This document shows, piece after piece, positions 17,501 through 25,723 of a stretch of DNA of 64,000 nt; positions within the stretch are counted from its first letter, which is position 1; every line of letters begins with the position of its first letter. A model generated the notes under the pieces. That model was not told the origin of the DNA, ran no database searches, and saw only the letters and a list, made by a program, of their open reading frames with translations. The position numbers and the translations under genes are program-made. The stretch lies in contig NZ_CP036289.1 in NCBI RefSeq assembly GCF_007748115.1, forward strand, positions 6,324,001 to 6,388,000. Direction: 5' to 3'. This stretch comes from Bremerella volcania (lineage in GTDB: Bacteria > Planctomycetota > Planctomycetia > Pirellulales > Pirellulaceae).

Positions 17501-20500
17501 CGCAGCAGACCGCCAAGGTTCAGGCCAAGCGGATCGACGTGCGTGGTGCCAAGATGCACAACCTGAAGGACGTCAGCGTCGGCATCGACCGCGACAAGAT
17601 GACCGTCTTCTGCGGCCCCAGCGGTAGCGGCAAAAGCTCGCTGGCGATGGATACGATCTACGCCGAGGGGCAGCGCCGCTACGTCGAAAGCCTGAGCGCG
17701 TACGCGCGGCAGTTCGTCGGCCAGATGCAGAAGCCGAAGGTCGACCACATCGAGGGACTTTCGCCGGCGATCGCCATCGAGCAGAAGAACCTCGGCAAGT
17801 CGCCCCGTTCGACGGTCGGTACCGTCACCGAGATTTACGACTACCTGCGCGTGCTGATGAGCCGCCTGGGCGAGCCCAATTGCCCCGACTGCGACGTCCC
17901 AATTAAAACGCAAACGTCGACGCAGATCACCGATAAGGTCTTGCAGGAAGAGGAGGGGACCAAGCTGTTCCTGCTCGCCCCGCGGCACCTCGATACGGGG
18001 CAACAATACTCCGACCTATGGGAAGAGCTGAAGGCCGCCGGTTATCAGCGCGTTCGCGTCGACGGCGTGGTGCACACGATCGACAAGATGCCGAAGATCG
18101 ATCGCCGCCGCAAGCATGACGTGGAAGTGGTGGTCGACCGAATCGTCGTGCGTCAGGATGCCCGGCCGCGCATTGCCGACAGCGTCGAGATCGCGCTGAG
18201 CCAGTCCGGCGGCGTGTTAGTGCTCGCCTACGCGGAAGACGACGTCCCCGAAGCCCACTGGCGAACCAAGCGTCTGAGCCAGAAGCTTTCGTGCGAGTCT
18301 TGCGATCGCAGCTTCGATCCACTGTCGCCGCATAACTTCTCGTTCAACAGTTACCTCGGCTGGTGCCCCGACTGCGAAGGGCTCGGCACGCAGACCGGTG
18401 CCGATCCAACAGCACTGCTGAGCGATCCGAAGCGCAGCCTGGCTGAAGGTGCGCTGCGGTTGTGGCCCGACCTCAAGTCGCCGACCGCGATGCGCATGCT
18501 CGAAGCGATTTGCGAGAAGAACAAGATTCCGATCGACGTTCCGTTTGAACAACTTGGCGCGCGTCAGCGGCGAATCATTCTGCACGGCACCGGCGACACG
18601 GTCTACGACATCTACACCGATGGGAAGAAGAAAGACAAGATCGAGTTCCGCTTCCAGTTCAAGGGGTTGTATCCAGCGCTGGAAGATGCCTCGCGGCTGA
18701 GTCCTTCGTTCCGCGGTCAGCTGGAATCGCTGGTGGCGGAAGTGGAATGCACCACCTGCGATGGCTCGCGTTTGCGGGACGACGCCTCGGCGGTGCGTTT
18801 CCGGAAGAAGTCGATGCGCGACATCACCAGCATGCCGCTGGCCGAACTGCTGGAGTTCATCCGCTCGGCCAAATTGAAGAAGCGCGAACAGAAGATCGCC
18901 GGCGAGCTGCTCCGCGAGATCGACAGCCGCGTGCAGTTTTTGCTGGACGTGGGGCTCGAGTACCTGACTCTCCGCCGCACGGCCCCCACGCTTTCGGCCG
19001 GGGAAGCCCAGCGTATTCGCCTGGCCAGCCAGCTGGGCAGCGGCCTGTGCGGCGTGCTGTACGTGCTGGACGAACCGACGATTGGCCTCCACCCGCGCGA
19101 CAACCGTCGACTGCTCAAAGCATTGCATCGGCTGCGTGACCTGGGCAATACGCTGCTGGTGGTCGAACATGATCAGGAAGTGATTGAGGGGAGCGATCGG
19201 TTGATCGACTTTGGCCCTCAGGCAGGGCGTCACGGCGGAACGATCGTGGCCGAAGGAACGCCCAAGCAGATCGCCAAAGCCTCTGGCTCGGTAACCGGTC
19301 CATACATCTCGGGCAAACAGGCGATCTACGCGCCGAGCAATCGCCGTATGATGTCGATCGCGAACAACTCCGACGAAGACGTGATCGCCGATTTCAGCAG
19401 CCCTTCGGGCGAATGGCTTGAGATCGTCGGGGCCAGCCACCGCAACCTGCGGAACGTGAACGTCTCGATTCCGCTGGGTGCTTTGGTTGCCATTGGCGGC
19501 CCGAGCGGTAGCGGCAAGAGCACGCTCGTTCAAGACATCTTGTACAACACGCTGGCCCGCCGCCTGCATCGCGCTTCGACCATTCCCGGCGCGCACGATG
19601 CCCTGCGCGGCATGGAGAACATCAACAAGGTCATCCGCGTCGATCAGCAGCCGATCGGCAACAGCCCCAGCTCGAATCCGGCGACCTATACCGGCGTGTT
19701 CGACTTGATTCGCGACCTGTTCGCTCAGCTGCCTGACGCCAAGGTCCGCGGCTACACGGCGCGTCGCTTCAGCTTCAACGTCGAAGGGGGACGCTGCGAA
19801 GACTGCCAAGGCATGGGGCAGAAATGCATCGAGATGCACTTCCTGCCCGACGTGTGGGTCACCTGCGAAACGTGCAACGGGCTGCGTTACAACGAAGAGA
19901 CGCTCGCGGTCAAATTCCACGGAAAGTCGATTTCCGAAGTGCTCGAAATGTCGTGTGGCCAGGCCGTGCAGCTGTTCGAGAACATCCCCAAGATTCGCCG
20001 CACGCTGCAGACGCTATGCGACGTGGGTCTCGATTACGTCACGCTCGGCCAGTCGGCCCCGACCCTTTCCGGTGGCGAAGCCCAACGCGTGAAGCTCGCT
20101 TCGGAACTGGCTCGGCCTGATACGGGCCGCACGCTGTACCTTTTGGACGAACCTTCGACCGGGCTGCACTTCGAGGACCTGAAGAAGTTGCTGGACGTGT
20201 TCCATCGGCTGGTCGACCTGGGCAATACGGTGATCGTGATCGAACACAATCTCGACATCTTGAAGCAGGCCGACTGGGTCATCGAGATGGGTCCCGAAGC
20301 CGGCCAGGCGGGCGGCCAGGTCGTGACGGTCGGTACGCCGGAAGATATCGTCGCGTACTCGAAGTCGTTCCTCAAGCTGGCCAAGAAGCAGAAGAGCGAA
20401 GAGTCGACCCTGACCGACGAACGAGGCATGACCTGGCTGCGCAGTCATACTGGCGAAGCGCTGGGCCCCGTGCTGGAAGCGGCCCCGCGCGAAGAGCGTC

Positions 20501-21525
20501 CGCAGTACGATCCGCACGCGGCGGAGCAGCAGCGCGAAGGAGACCTCGACATCGACGACGTGGGTGCCCAAATCCAGATGCCTTGGGAACTCGACGGACG
20601 ACGTTGGCACACGAAGGATCGCGTCGGACGCGACGGGCAGCCGTGTAACTGGGACGGCAAGATCCTGGCCGAGGTGGTCGATCGCATTCAAGCTTCCGAC
20701 TCGTTCAGCGACCCCAACTGGAACTCGCGGACGATCGTCGAGATCGCGGCGAAGAAGAAATCGGACGGCTGGTTCTTCCACGGCATCACCGGCGAAAGCT
20801 GGCTGGTGAAGCTGAAGTTCCGCGTGATGAAGGGGACGTTCAACAAGTACGAACTACCCCAGGAACTCAACTTGCCAACCCTCAACCAGATGGACGACCT
20901 GCCGATCTACAGCAACGATCCGCGGGTGAAGGTCAAAAACCTGCGTGGTCCGTTCCAGGAAGTCGAGATCAGGGCCCACAGCTGGCAAGAGATCAACAAG
21001 CCGGAGTTCTGGAAGTTCGTCGACGACGCGATCATCGGCTTTCAGAAGTATGAGTCGACCATCAGCCAGGACGTCGAAAGCCACATGCCGTGGAAGAAGC
21101 TCGGCGAGAAGTGGCACCTGTCGCGCAAGGGCTTCCCGCCGGGCAAAAAGGTAGCGTGGGACCAGTCGGTGCTGGAAGAGGTGATCGAGCTGCTGAAAGA
21201 AGTCGCTCCGCAAGGCGAGATCCTGTGGAACAACCAGATGCTGATCAACATGATGATCCCCGGCAAGCGGACCGCGTGGGCCGTGGTGACGACCAAGAAG
21301 CCGGAACATGTTCGGCTGGAACTGAAGACCTCTAAAGCGTCCACGACGCAGGGCAGAATCGCCGGATTAGGCCACGAACCGGACGTCGATCAGTCGCGCA
21401 GCGGCGAAGAGATCGTGCGGCTTCACTTCCGCCATGATGCGGACCTGCAAAAGGGTGATTTGCGAGCGTTTTTGAAGGAGAGCTTCGAAGGCGAATCTTC
21501 CTCTGGTCAGCGATCGCTCCTCTAA
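14503..21525 (+). CDS. uvrA: Tandem UvrA fusion (two UvrA modules plus novel C-terminal region)
   Basis: A 2340-residue excinuclease ABC subunit A, the damage-recognition ATPase of nucleotide excision repair. Ordinary UvrA is about 940 residues; here two complete UvrA copies are joined in frame. Walker A sites begin near residues 33, 683, 1038 and 1666. Signature motifs are LSGGE at 531, 872 and 1855, but LSAGE at 1497. Zinc Cys pairs are intact in both halves: 277/280-301/304, 782/785-805/808, 1264/1267-1288/1291, 1765/1768-1788/1791. After about residue 1960 comes a 380-residue extension with a duplicated Trp-rich domain (starting MPW at 2026 and 2195). As UvrA works as a dimer, the fusion could form an intramolecular dimer. 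Large fused UvrA proteins occur in planctomycetes as far as I recall. Confidence 0.95.
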   Translation: MPVSDIEVKGAREHNLREVTLTLPRNKLICLTGVSGSGKSSLAFDTVYAEGQRRYVESLSSYARQFMGQMPKPDVDYIGGLTPSISISQKTTSNNPRSTVGTITEIYDYLRVIFSRVGQGFCSECGKKLTAQTREQILERILGQEEGTSFAVLAPLVRGQKGEFKDLFVDLLKQGFVRARVDGEVIQLNDELQLDRQMRHNIELVVDRLSIKEGVRGRLAEAVELALKMGEGSLIIAPREDETPEGQEAAPKKKRAKSKRSKTAVAGDMMFSVDYACVDCGISYSPPTPQLFSFNSPQGMCPTCDGLGKVYTFDPELLVPDVTLSFKQGAIELLGKWKELGRWKRHIYQGMADTMERKYDLGKGAILETAWRDMPQEHQDYLLWGTGDEHITFTWRGGNSPQMYGGTYGGIVPDLLEKYRNTNSKPQQRQLEKYMATVICPQCHGDRLNPQARSVKVTTASKAFGKDGSRTLPEICQLSIQQAADFFGELELDSLSQKIAEEAVKEVRGRLGFLQNVGLEYLTLDRTAPTLSGGESQRIRLAGQIGCGLVGVTYILDEPSIGLHPRDNDRLLATLNDLRDLGNTVLVVEHDEDTMRVADHIIDFGPGAGVRGGYVVAQGSAKQLEAVEESVTGRFLSGKDKIEIPTSRRPLGEKKLRIVGAAQNNLKNITAEIPLGGFVCITGASGSGKSSLINGILVEALRRDLNGGLGEPGEHERIEGIEHLDKMIAIDQSPIGRTPRSNPATYIKVFDEIRDLFAQLPESRKRGYKPGRFSFNVDGGRCSACEGNGANKLEMDFLADIWVTCPVCEGHRFNRETLEILFKDKSIADILEMDVQDALKTFENVPKIAQKLQTLHDVGLDYIKLGQPSPTLSGGEAQRIKLAKELSKRSTGKTLYLLDEPTTGLHFADTKMLLKVLHDFASAGNTVLVVEHNLDVIKTADWVVDLGPEGGINGGTIVAEGTPEEVAAVEASYTGQALQPLLRGETSRAVAEIKRAAKESQQTAKVQAKRIDVRGAKMHNLKDVSVGIDRDKMTVFCGPSGSGKSSLAMDTIYAEGQRRYVESLSAYARQFVGQMQKPKVDHIEGLSPAIAIEQKNLGKSPRSTVGTVTEIYDYLRVLMSRLGEPNCPDCDVPIKTQTSTQITDKVLQEEEGTKLFLLAPRHLDTGQQYSDLWEELKAAGYQRVRVDGVVHTIDKMPKIDRRRKHDVEVVVDRIVVRQDARPRIADSVEIALSQSGGVLVLAYAEDDVPEAHWRTKRLSQKLSCESCDRSFDPLSPHNFSFNSYLGWCPDCEGLGTQTGADPTALLSDPKRSLAEGALRLWPDLKSPTAMRMLEAICEKNKIPIDVPFEQLGARQRRIILHGTGDTVYDIYTDGKKKDKIEFRFQFKGLYPALEDASRLSPSFRGQLESLVAEVECTTCDGSRLRDDASAVRFRKKSMRDITSMPLAELLEFIRSAKLKKREQKIAGELLREIDSRVQFLLDVGLEYLTLRRTAPTLSAGEAQRIRLASQLGSGLCGVLYVLDEPTIGLHPRDNRRLLKALHRLRDLGNTLLVVEHDQEVIEGSDRLIDFGPQAGRHGGTIVAEGTPKQIAKASGSVTGPYISGKQAIYAPSNRRMMSIANNSDEDVIADFSSPSGEWLEIVGASHRNLRNVNVSIPLGALVAIGGPSGSGKSTLVQDILYNTLARRLHRASTIPGAHDALRGMENINKVIRVDQQPIGNSPSSNPATYTGVFDLIRDLFAQLPDAKVRGYTARRFSFNVEGGRCEDCQGMGQKCIEMHFLPDVWVTCETCNGLRYNEETLAVKFHGKSISEVLEMSCGQAVQLFENIPKIRRTLQTLCDVGLDYVTLGQSAPTLSGGEAQRVKLASELARPDTGRTLYLLDEPSTGLHFEDLKKLLDVFHRLVDLGNTVIVIEHNLDILKQADWVIEMGPEAGQAGGQVVTVGTPEDIVAYSKSFLKLAKKQKSEESTLTDERGMTWLRSHTGEALGPVLEAAPREERPQYDPHAAEQQREGDLDIDDVGAQIQMPWELDGRRWHTKDRVGRDGQPCNWDGKILAEVVDRIQASDSFSDPNWNSRTIVEIAAKKKSDGWFFHGITGESWLVKLKFRVMKGTFNKYELPQELNLPTLNQMDDLPIYSNDPRVKVKNLRGPFQEVEIRAHSWQEINKPEFWKFVDDAIIGFQKYESTISQDVESHMPWKKLGEKWHLSRKGFPPGKKVAWDQSVLEEVIELLKEVAPQGEILWNNQMLINMMIPGKRTAWAVVTTKKPEHVRLELKTSKASTTQGRIAGLGHEPDVDQSRSGEEIVRLHFRHDADLQKGDLRAFLKESFEGESSSGQRSLL

Positions 21526-21858
21526 AGGGCGAATTAAGATCGCGAGGTTTCCCTTAAACATTCGCATGCGTTTTACCCGAGAAAATACGGGTTAAAACGC
21601 AGTTGCCGGGTGCTTGAATGGGCGCGAAAAGATTGTGATCAAAATTGCGAATTCTTTTTATAGTGACCACGGAGTGATCAATCAGCGCAACTCTTTGCGC
21701 CCGTTACATGTTCGTTGAAATTGGTGTTCGGAGCTACCGAATTTCGACGTTTGACGCCATACGGATTCCCGTTATTAATGGAAGTCTAGGGCGGTCGCCG
21801 GCCAGACGTTACTGGTCGCAGTCTATCTATTTTCCCAATCTTTATGAGGAGAGCGCAA
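21526..21858. other. Intergenic region after uvrA
   Basis: No gene is seen. A strong stem-loop lies at 21567-21601 (annotated separately). The remainder is relatively A/T-rich and presumably holds the promoter of the CoA-binding gene, but I could not pick a convincing one. Confidence 0.5.
21567..21601. terminator. Stem-loop after uvrA, possible terminator
   Basis: TGCGTTTTACCCG can pair with CGGGTTAAAACGCA, with one bulged base and an A-rich 8-base loop. It begins 42 bases after the uvrA stop codon. There is no T-run afterwards, so it may protect the mRNA end rather than terminate by the intrinsic mechanism. Confidence 0.4.
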
Positions 21859-22242
21859 ATGGTGTCGAAGCCAACTGTGGCCATCTTGGGAGCAAGTGCG
21901 GAGCGTTCCAAATACGGGAACAAATCCGTCCGAGCTCATCTGGAGCGCGGGTACGATGTTTACCCCGTGAACCCAAGAGGTGGCCAGATCGAAGGTCTTA
22001 AGGTTTACACCTCGGTGAAAGACATTCCGGTCGATCAGCTGGATCGCATCAGCGTATACGTTCCGCCTCAAATCGGTATGAAGATGGTGAGCGACATCGC
22101 TTCGAAGCCGGCTCGTGAAGTCTTCTTCAATCCTGGCAGCGAAAGCGCCGAGCTGCTGGAAGCCGCTCGCCAGCGTGGCATCGACCCGATCCAGGCCTGC
22201 AGCATTGTCAGCGTCGGCGTAACGCCTCACGCATTCGATTAG
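21859..22242 (+). CDS. CoA-binding domain protein (YccU-like)
   Basis: A 127-residue Rossmann-fold protein of the CoA_binding_2 family. The N-terminus has TVAILGASAERSKYGNK, the nucleotide loop of the family, followed by GYDVYPVNPRGGQIEG and VYTSVKDIP; SVYVPPQIG and FFNPGSES complete the pattern. The family binds CoA, but its cellular role is not established. The ATG at 21859 is chosen because GAGGAGAG at 21846-21853 lies 5 bases upstream. A strong intrinsic terminator follows, so the gene is transcribed alone. Confidence 0.88.
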   Translation: MVSKPTVAILGASAERSKYGNKSVRAHLERGYDVYPVNPRGGQIEGLKVYTSVKDIPVDQLDRISVYVPPQIGMKMVSDIASKPAREVFFNPGSESAELLEAARQRGIDPIQACSIVSVGVTPHAFD

Positions 22243-22285
22243 GCCAGCCGCCCCCCTCCTCATCGTAACGAAACAAAACAGAAGA

Positions 22286-22314
22286 GGCCGCGTCCCACGA
22301 CGCGGCCTTTTTTT
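22286..22314 (+). terminator. Intrinsic terminator of the CoA-binding gene
   Basis: A perfect 9-bp GC stem, GGCCGCGTC (22286-22294) and GACGCGGCC (22299-22307), with a CCAC loop, is followed directly by seven T residues. This is a textbook rho-independent terminator 44 bases after the stop codon. Confidence 0.92.
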
Positions 22315-22358
22315 ATCGCGCACGTTTATTCATTTCAGGGGTGGCCCTCTATGAAGAC

Positions 22359-22595
22359 AGACTCGTTGTCAAGTGTTTTCACCGGTGGTTCCCTTCCTCT
22401 ATCCGAGCGTTTCCCGTGGTGGGATAGCCCCTGTGGGTGTTTTCGAAGTAAAGGGGAAGGCTGCCCTAACCAGAGACGAGCTTGAGCCCAGGGCCACCTC
22501 GAGCGTACCTTCCCGCCGGAACAGGTGAATGCTTGACCAGTCGCTTCTTTCGAAGGATCTCCCAGAGTTCTATCGAGTTGTGGGGATTCCTTAAT
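22359..22595 (-). ncRNA. Candidate bridge/seek RNA region of the IS110 element
   Basis: IS110-family elements encode a guide RNA in their non-coding end; in the IS1111 subgroup it lies downstream of the transposase. This 237-base non-coding stretch is in that place. It contains GGGCCACC (22491-22498), an 8-base match to the GGGTGGCC/GGGCCACC flanks of the insertion. This fits a target-binding loop but could be chance. RNA boundaries and strand are inferred from the transposase orientation. Confidence 0.35.
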
Positions 22596-23636
22596 TTAAA
22601 CGGCTTGCTCTAAAACGCGATCCGCTTGGGGCGTTTCGCGGCGTAGTTCGTGGTGCAGCCAGCGAACCCAACGATTGGCGACCGCCGCGACCACCACGTT
22701 CTTCGGTTTGCCTCGACTCAGCATGCCGGTCGCTAGCTTGGTCCATGGGCCACTTGTTTGTCGAATCAGTCGATGCCCCAATTCGATCAACACAGTCCGC
22801 AGGTCGGGGTTGCCGGCCTTGATCAGTCCTGCATCTGCCTGACGTTGTCCACTGCTGGCATTGCGAGGCGTCACTCCGCAGAACCGAGCCAGTTGCTTGC
22901 CACGCGTGAAGCGATCGAAGCGACCGATCTCGGCGCGAAGCGTAACCGCCGTCACCAGCCCCACGCCGGGCATTGTCAGAAGCTTCGCAACGACCGGATC
23001 GTCTTCGACCGTGTGCCTGATCTTGGCTTCCACAGCACGGATGCGACGCCCCAGGGAAGTCAATTCCTCGAGGTGGTCTTCCACAAGCCACCGGTCGCTT
23101 GGTGCCAAGTCGTCTGTTTCCTGCAGCCATGTGAGCCACTTCTTCGTCCAAGGCGTGCCGCCCGGTGAAGGCACCCGGTTTTCTCGTAAAAGCCCACGAA
23201 TCCGCAGTTTAACGTCCCGCCGCCGCCGCACCAATTGAGCCCGATGGCGGACCAGGCGTCGCAGTTGCCGCGTTGCTTCGGGGGCCAGCCACACGCTCGG
23301 CAGGTAATTGACGCGAGCCAGATCGGCCAGCAGTTGGGCATCGGCCAGGTCGGTTTTGTCAGGCGAACGCTTCATCCGTGCGACGTAGCCTGGATGAGCC
23401 AGCTGCACCGGCAAATTGCGATGGGTGACCAGTTCCTCGGCCAGATCGGCCGCCCCGCAACAGGCCTCGATCGCCACGCGTTGCGGCGTGCCATGCTGCA
23501 ACGCAAAGCGGGCAATCAAATCAGCCTCATTCCGCACCGACCGATTCGCCAGCGTCCGCCCTTCCGAATCCAAAACACACACCTGAACCAAATCCTGATG
23601 GTAATCAAGCCCGACGAAAGTTGGTAAACTAGGCAT
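22596..23636 (-). CDS. IS110 family transposase (DEDD)
   Basis: A 346-residue recombinase. The N-terminal RuvC-like DEDD domain has VGLDYHQD (Asp11), VAIEACCG (Glu57) and KTDLADA (Asp96, Asp99). A coiled-coil linker follows, then the Transposase_20 domain with TMPGVGLVTAVTLRAEIG, FCGVTPRNASSGQR (the presumed catalytic serine region) and KAGNPDLRTVLIELG. It looks full-length, so the element may still be active. IS110 enzymes act on DNA with a guide RNA made by the same element. The gene ends 237 bases from the left inverted repeat. Confidence 0.93.
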   Translation of the reverse strand: MPSLPTFVGLDYHQDLVQVCVLDSEGRTLANRSVRNEADLIARFALQHGTPQRVAIEACCGAADLAEELVTHRNLPVQLAHPGYVARMKRSPDKTDLADAQLLADLARVNYLPSVWLAPEATRQLRRLVRHRAQLVRRRRDVKLRIRGLLRENRVPSPGGTPWTKKWLTWLQETDDLAPSDRWLVEDHLEELTSLGRRIRAVEAKIRHTVEDDPVVAKLLTMPGVGLVTAVTLRAEIGRFDRFTRGKQLARFCGVTPRNASSGQRQADAGLIKAGNPDLRTVLIELGHRLIRQTSGPWTKLATGMLSRGKPKNVVVAAVANRWVRWLHHELRRETPQADRVLEQAV

Positions 23637-23643
23637 CGCTCGT

Positions 23644-23700
23644 TGCTCCTTTTGGGTTTATGGGTTACTAACACACTCGTAGTAAACCCTAGGAGCAACG
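23644..23700. repeat. Long hairpin at the transposase 5' end of the IS
   Basis: CGTTGCTCC near 23640 pairs with GGAGCAACG near 23692-23700, and an inner GGGTTTA pairs with TAAACCC. The structure lies directly upstream of the transposase start and just inside the right inverted repeat. It may mark the IS end, or be part of the promoter formed when the ends join in the circular intermediate. Confidence 0.5.
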
Positions 23701-23756
23701 GGTCTTCATCCCTATCCAGAGGGCTATCTCTGGGCCACCCGGGACGTTGGTCGGCG

Positions 23757-25250
23757 TTAAGCGGCTTGCTTCTCTTCGTCGCTGGGCTTGGTCCCCTGGC
23801 CGGACCGTTTCAGCCATCCTTCGCCGATGACCCTTAGCGCGACGCGGTCTTCCAGGTTCGGGCGAAAGATCGTCAGCAGCATCAGCGGCATATACCAGGC
23901 AACATAGGTCGTGCCGTCGTTGGCATGCCAGAACTGGGCGGCCAGCATCAGGCCGGCCGTGCAACTGATCAGCGTGCCCAGGTTCTTCTGGGCCGGCCAG
24001 ATGGCGAACGCGATCGAGATCACCGCGAACGCCGCCAGAACCGGAATGCGGTAGGCGTTCGAGTTGAAGTAGTAGTTCCAGAAGCCGGTGTACCCTTCGT
24101 CGCGCGGGAGCCACAAACCGAACATCGCCCGGAACTGGTTCAGGAAGGTTTCGAAGTCGGACGACGTGAACGCGAGCGATAGTGCCAACAGCACCAGCGT
24201 CGCGACCACCCCAATCAGGAAGCGACCACGCCCCCGTTCCCAGTAGTAACTGAACCACAGCGGCAAGAGGAACAGCGGGTAATAGAGCGTGCCGATCGCG
24301 AAGCCCATGAAGATGCCGGAGACCAGCGGCTGGCGGTAAAAGAAGATCGCCCAGACCAACAGCGCCGCCGGCAGCACGTGATCGATCCGGCCGGTATAGA
24401 CCGCCGCATAGGGAAGCAGGAAGTAGAACATCGCTGCTCCCACTCCCATTTTGATGTTATCGAAGTGCCGATAGCCCACCAGGATGATGCCGGCGATCAG
24501 GGCCATGTTCGCCAGGATGGCCATCGTTTTGGTCACGATGACGGTGATCTTCTCGGTCGTCTGCAGATCGGTTGGCTCGTCCTGCTGAGCCAATTGATAG
24601 GTCGGAATGCGCGGCACCAAAAGGAGCATGCGGTAGCCAGGGCCAAAATGGCGCAGCGACTCTTCCACTTCTTCCGGGCTGCTCTTCGAGGCCTCGCGAA
24701 CGCCGCGCAGGTCGGCATCCGAAGGGCGGCCAACAATGACGTTGGTCATCAAGAAGATGAATAGCGCACAGGTGATGAAGGTCATCCCGCCAATGGTCAG
24801 GTTCGGCTCGAGCATCGGCCGGCGGACCATCGTCGGATCGACGAACAAGCGGATCACGATCAACGTGCTCAAACAGAAGAGCCAGATGTATCCGGTCTTC
24901 TCCAGCGTCTTACCAACCTGCAGCATCTCTTGCCGCGTCGGCGGGGCGATTGCCTCCTCGGGTACCAAGGGGGCCGCCTGCGCAGCAGGCTCCACCACGG
25001 GTTCCAACTTGGGTATCAGAGGGACGGTTTCCGCGGGAGCCGTGGGAAGGCTCGCCGCGACGTTGATGCTCTGCTGACCGAAGTAGACCATCAGCAGGCC
25101 CGGCGCCAGGGCGATGATCAGCAAGATATCGAGGTTTCGAACGCTCCAGACGCGGTTGAACTTGAAGTACAGCCCAATCACCAGCAGCGACGACAAGTAA
25201 GCCCAAGTCGTCGGGTTCACGCTTTCGTATTGAAAGAGTATCTCGCGCAT
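23757..25250 (-). CDS. Polytopic membrane protein, GT-C-like
   Basis: A 497-residue integral membrane protein with about ten or more hydrophobic helices (for example LILLIIALAPGLLMVYFG-type segments at the start and YVAWYMPLMLLTIF near the end). A proline-rich loop lies at about residues 70-105. The middle has HFDNIKMGVG and TGRIDHVLPAALL. The general architecture resembles GT-C/DUF2029-type glycosyltransferases, but no diagnostic motif is visible, so the function is open. The stop codon lies 17 bases beyond the repeat that holds the IS. No strong Shine-Dalgarno sequence is seen before the ATG. Confidence 0.8.
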   Translation of the reverse strand: MREILFQYESVNPTTWAYLSSLLVIGLYFKFNRVWSVRNLDILLIIALAPGLLMVYFGQQSINVAASLPTAPAETVPLIPKLEPVVEPAAQAAPLVPEEAIAPPTRQEMLQVGKTLEKTGYIWLFCLSTLIVIRLFVDPTMVRRPMLEPNLTIGGMTFITCALFIFLMTNVIVGRPSDADLRGVREASKSSPEEVEESLRHFGPGYRMLLLVPRIPTYQLAQQDEPTDLQTTEKITVIVTKTMAILANMALIAGIILVGYRHFDNIKMGVGAAMFYFLLPYAAVYTGRIDHVLPAALLVWAIFFYRQPLVSGIFMGFAIGTLYYPLFLLPLWFSYYWERGRGRFLIGVVATLVLLALSLAFTSSDFETFLNQFRAMFGLWLPRDEGYTGFWNYYFNSNAYRIPVLAAFAVISIAFAIWPAQKNLGTLISCTAGLMLAAQFWHANDGTTYVAWYMPLMLLTIFRPNLEDRVALRVIGEGWLKRSGQGTKPSDEEKQAA

Positions 25251-25723
25251 CAGCCGGCTGAGTAGGTAATTCGACGAGGTCTATCCGTCGCGTCTTAACG
25301 GCCGATTGTCGAGGATCCGGCCGGATTGGCATCCGCCAAGTCTTATTATCAACCATTCGGATGCCCGATTCCAAGCCCAAGCTGGCATCCTGCCACCCAG
25401 GTTTATCAAGAAGTTTGGGATCGCGCGTTCGTGTTCGTAACTTCAAGAAGAATACGCATTTCCGTTAAAAACGCAAGCACCAAGCAAGTCCAGCTGCCTG
25501 GGACCAGCTGCCCGGCATTGAGCTGACTGCCCCTTTACCGGGCGAACCCAACTTATCTCTGGCACATTAGGGAGAAACCTCGTACGATGTCGGATGGTTA
25601 GGGCATTGACGCTAACGTTAGGCAAATTTCGGCTTGGCGATATCGATGGAAATCGCTTCTATCAGCCGATTTCGGGCCATTCTTTTCTTCCCCCTTTGAT
25701 GGAAACCTTTGAGGACTCAATTC
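25251..25723. other. Intergenic region between divergent genes
   Basis: No gene, RNA or repeat is recognised in these 473 bases. It separates the divergent membrane protein and hypothetical secreted protein genes, so it presumably carries both promoters. CAGCTGCC and close variants recur near 25490-25530. Confidence 0.5.

Larger units (their letters stand above)
22351..23709 (-). mobile_element. IS110/IS1111-type insertion sequence
   Basis: About 1.36 kb containing one IS110-family transposase, a roughly 240-base non-coding tail on its 3' side and a short 5' flank. Subterminal inverted copies of ATGAAGAC lie at 22351-22358 and 23702-23709, a feature of the IS1111 subgroup. Just outside are GGGTGGCCC (22339-22347) and GGGCCACCC (23732-23740), the ends of the dispersed repeat seen intact at 33699-33828. 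So the element appears inserted in a repeat copy. Exact ends are uncertain by some 10-25 bases, since the family does not make long target duplications. Confidence 0.75.

Noticed and set aside
18217-19920. Long reverse-strand open frame (567 codons) inside uvrA
   Set aside because: It lies entirely opposite the well-supported UvrA frame, has no recognisable domain and is Arg/Asp/Val-rich as expected of an antisense shadow in GC-rich DNA.
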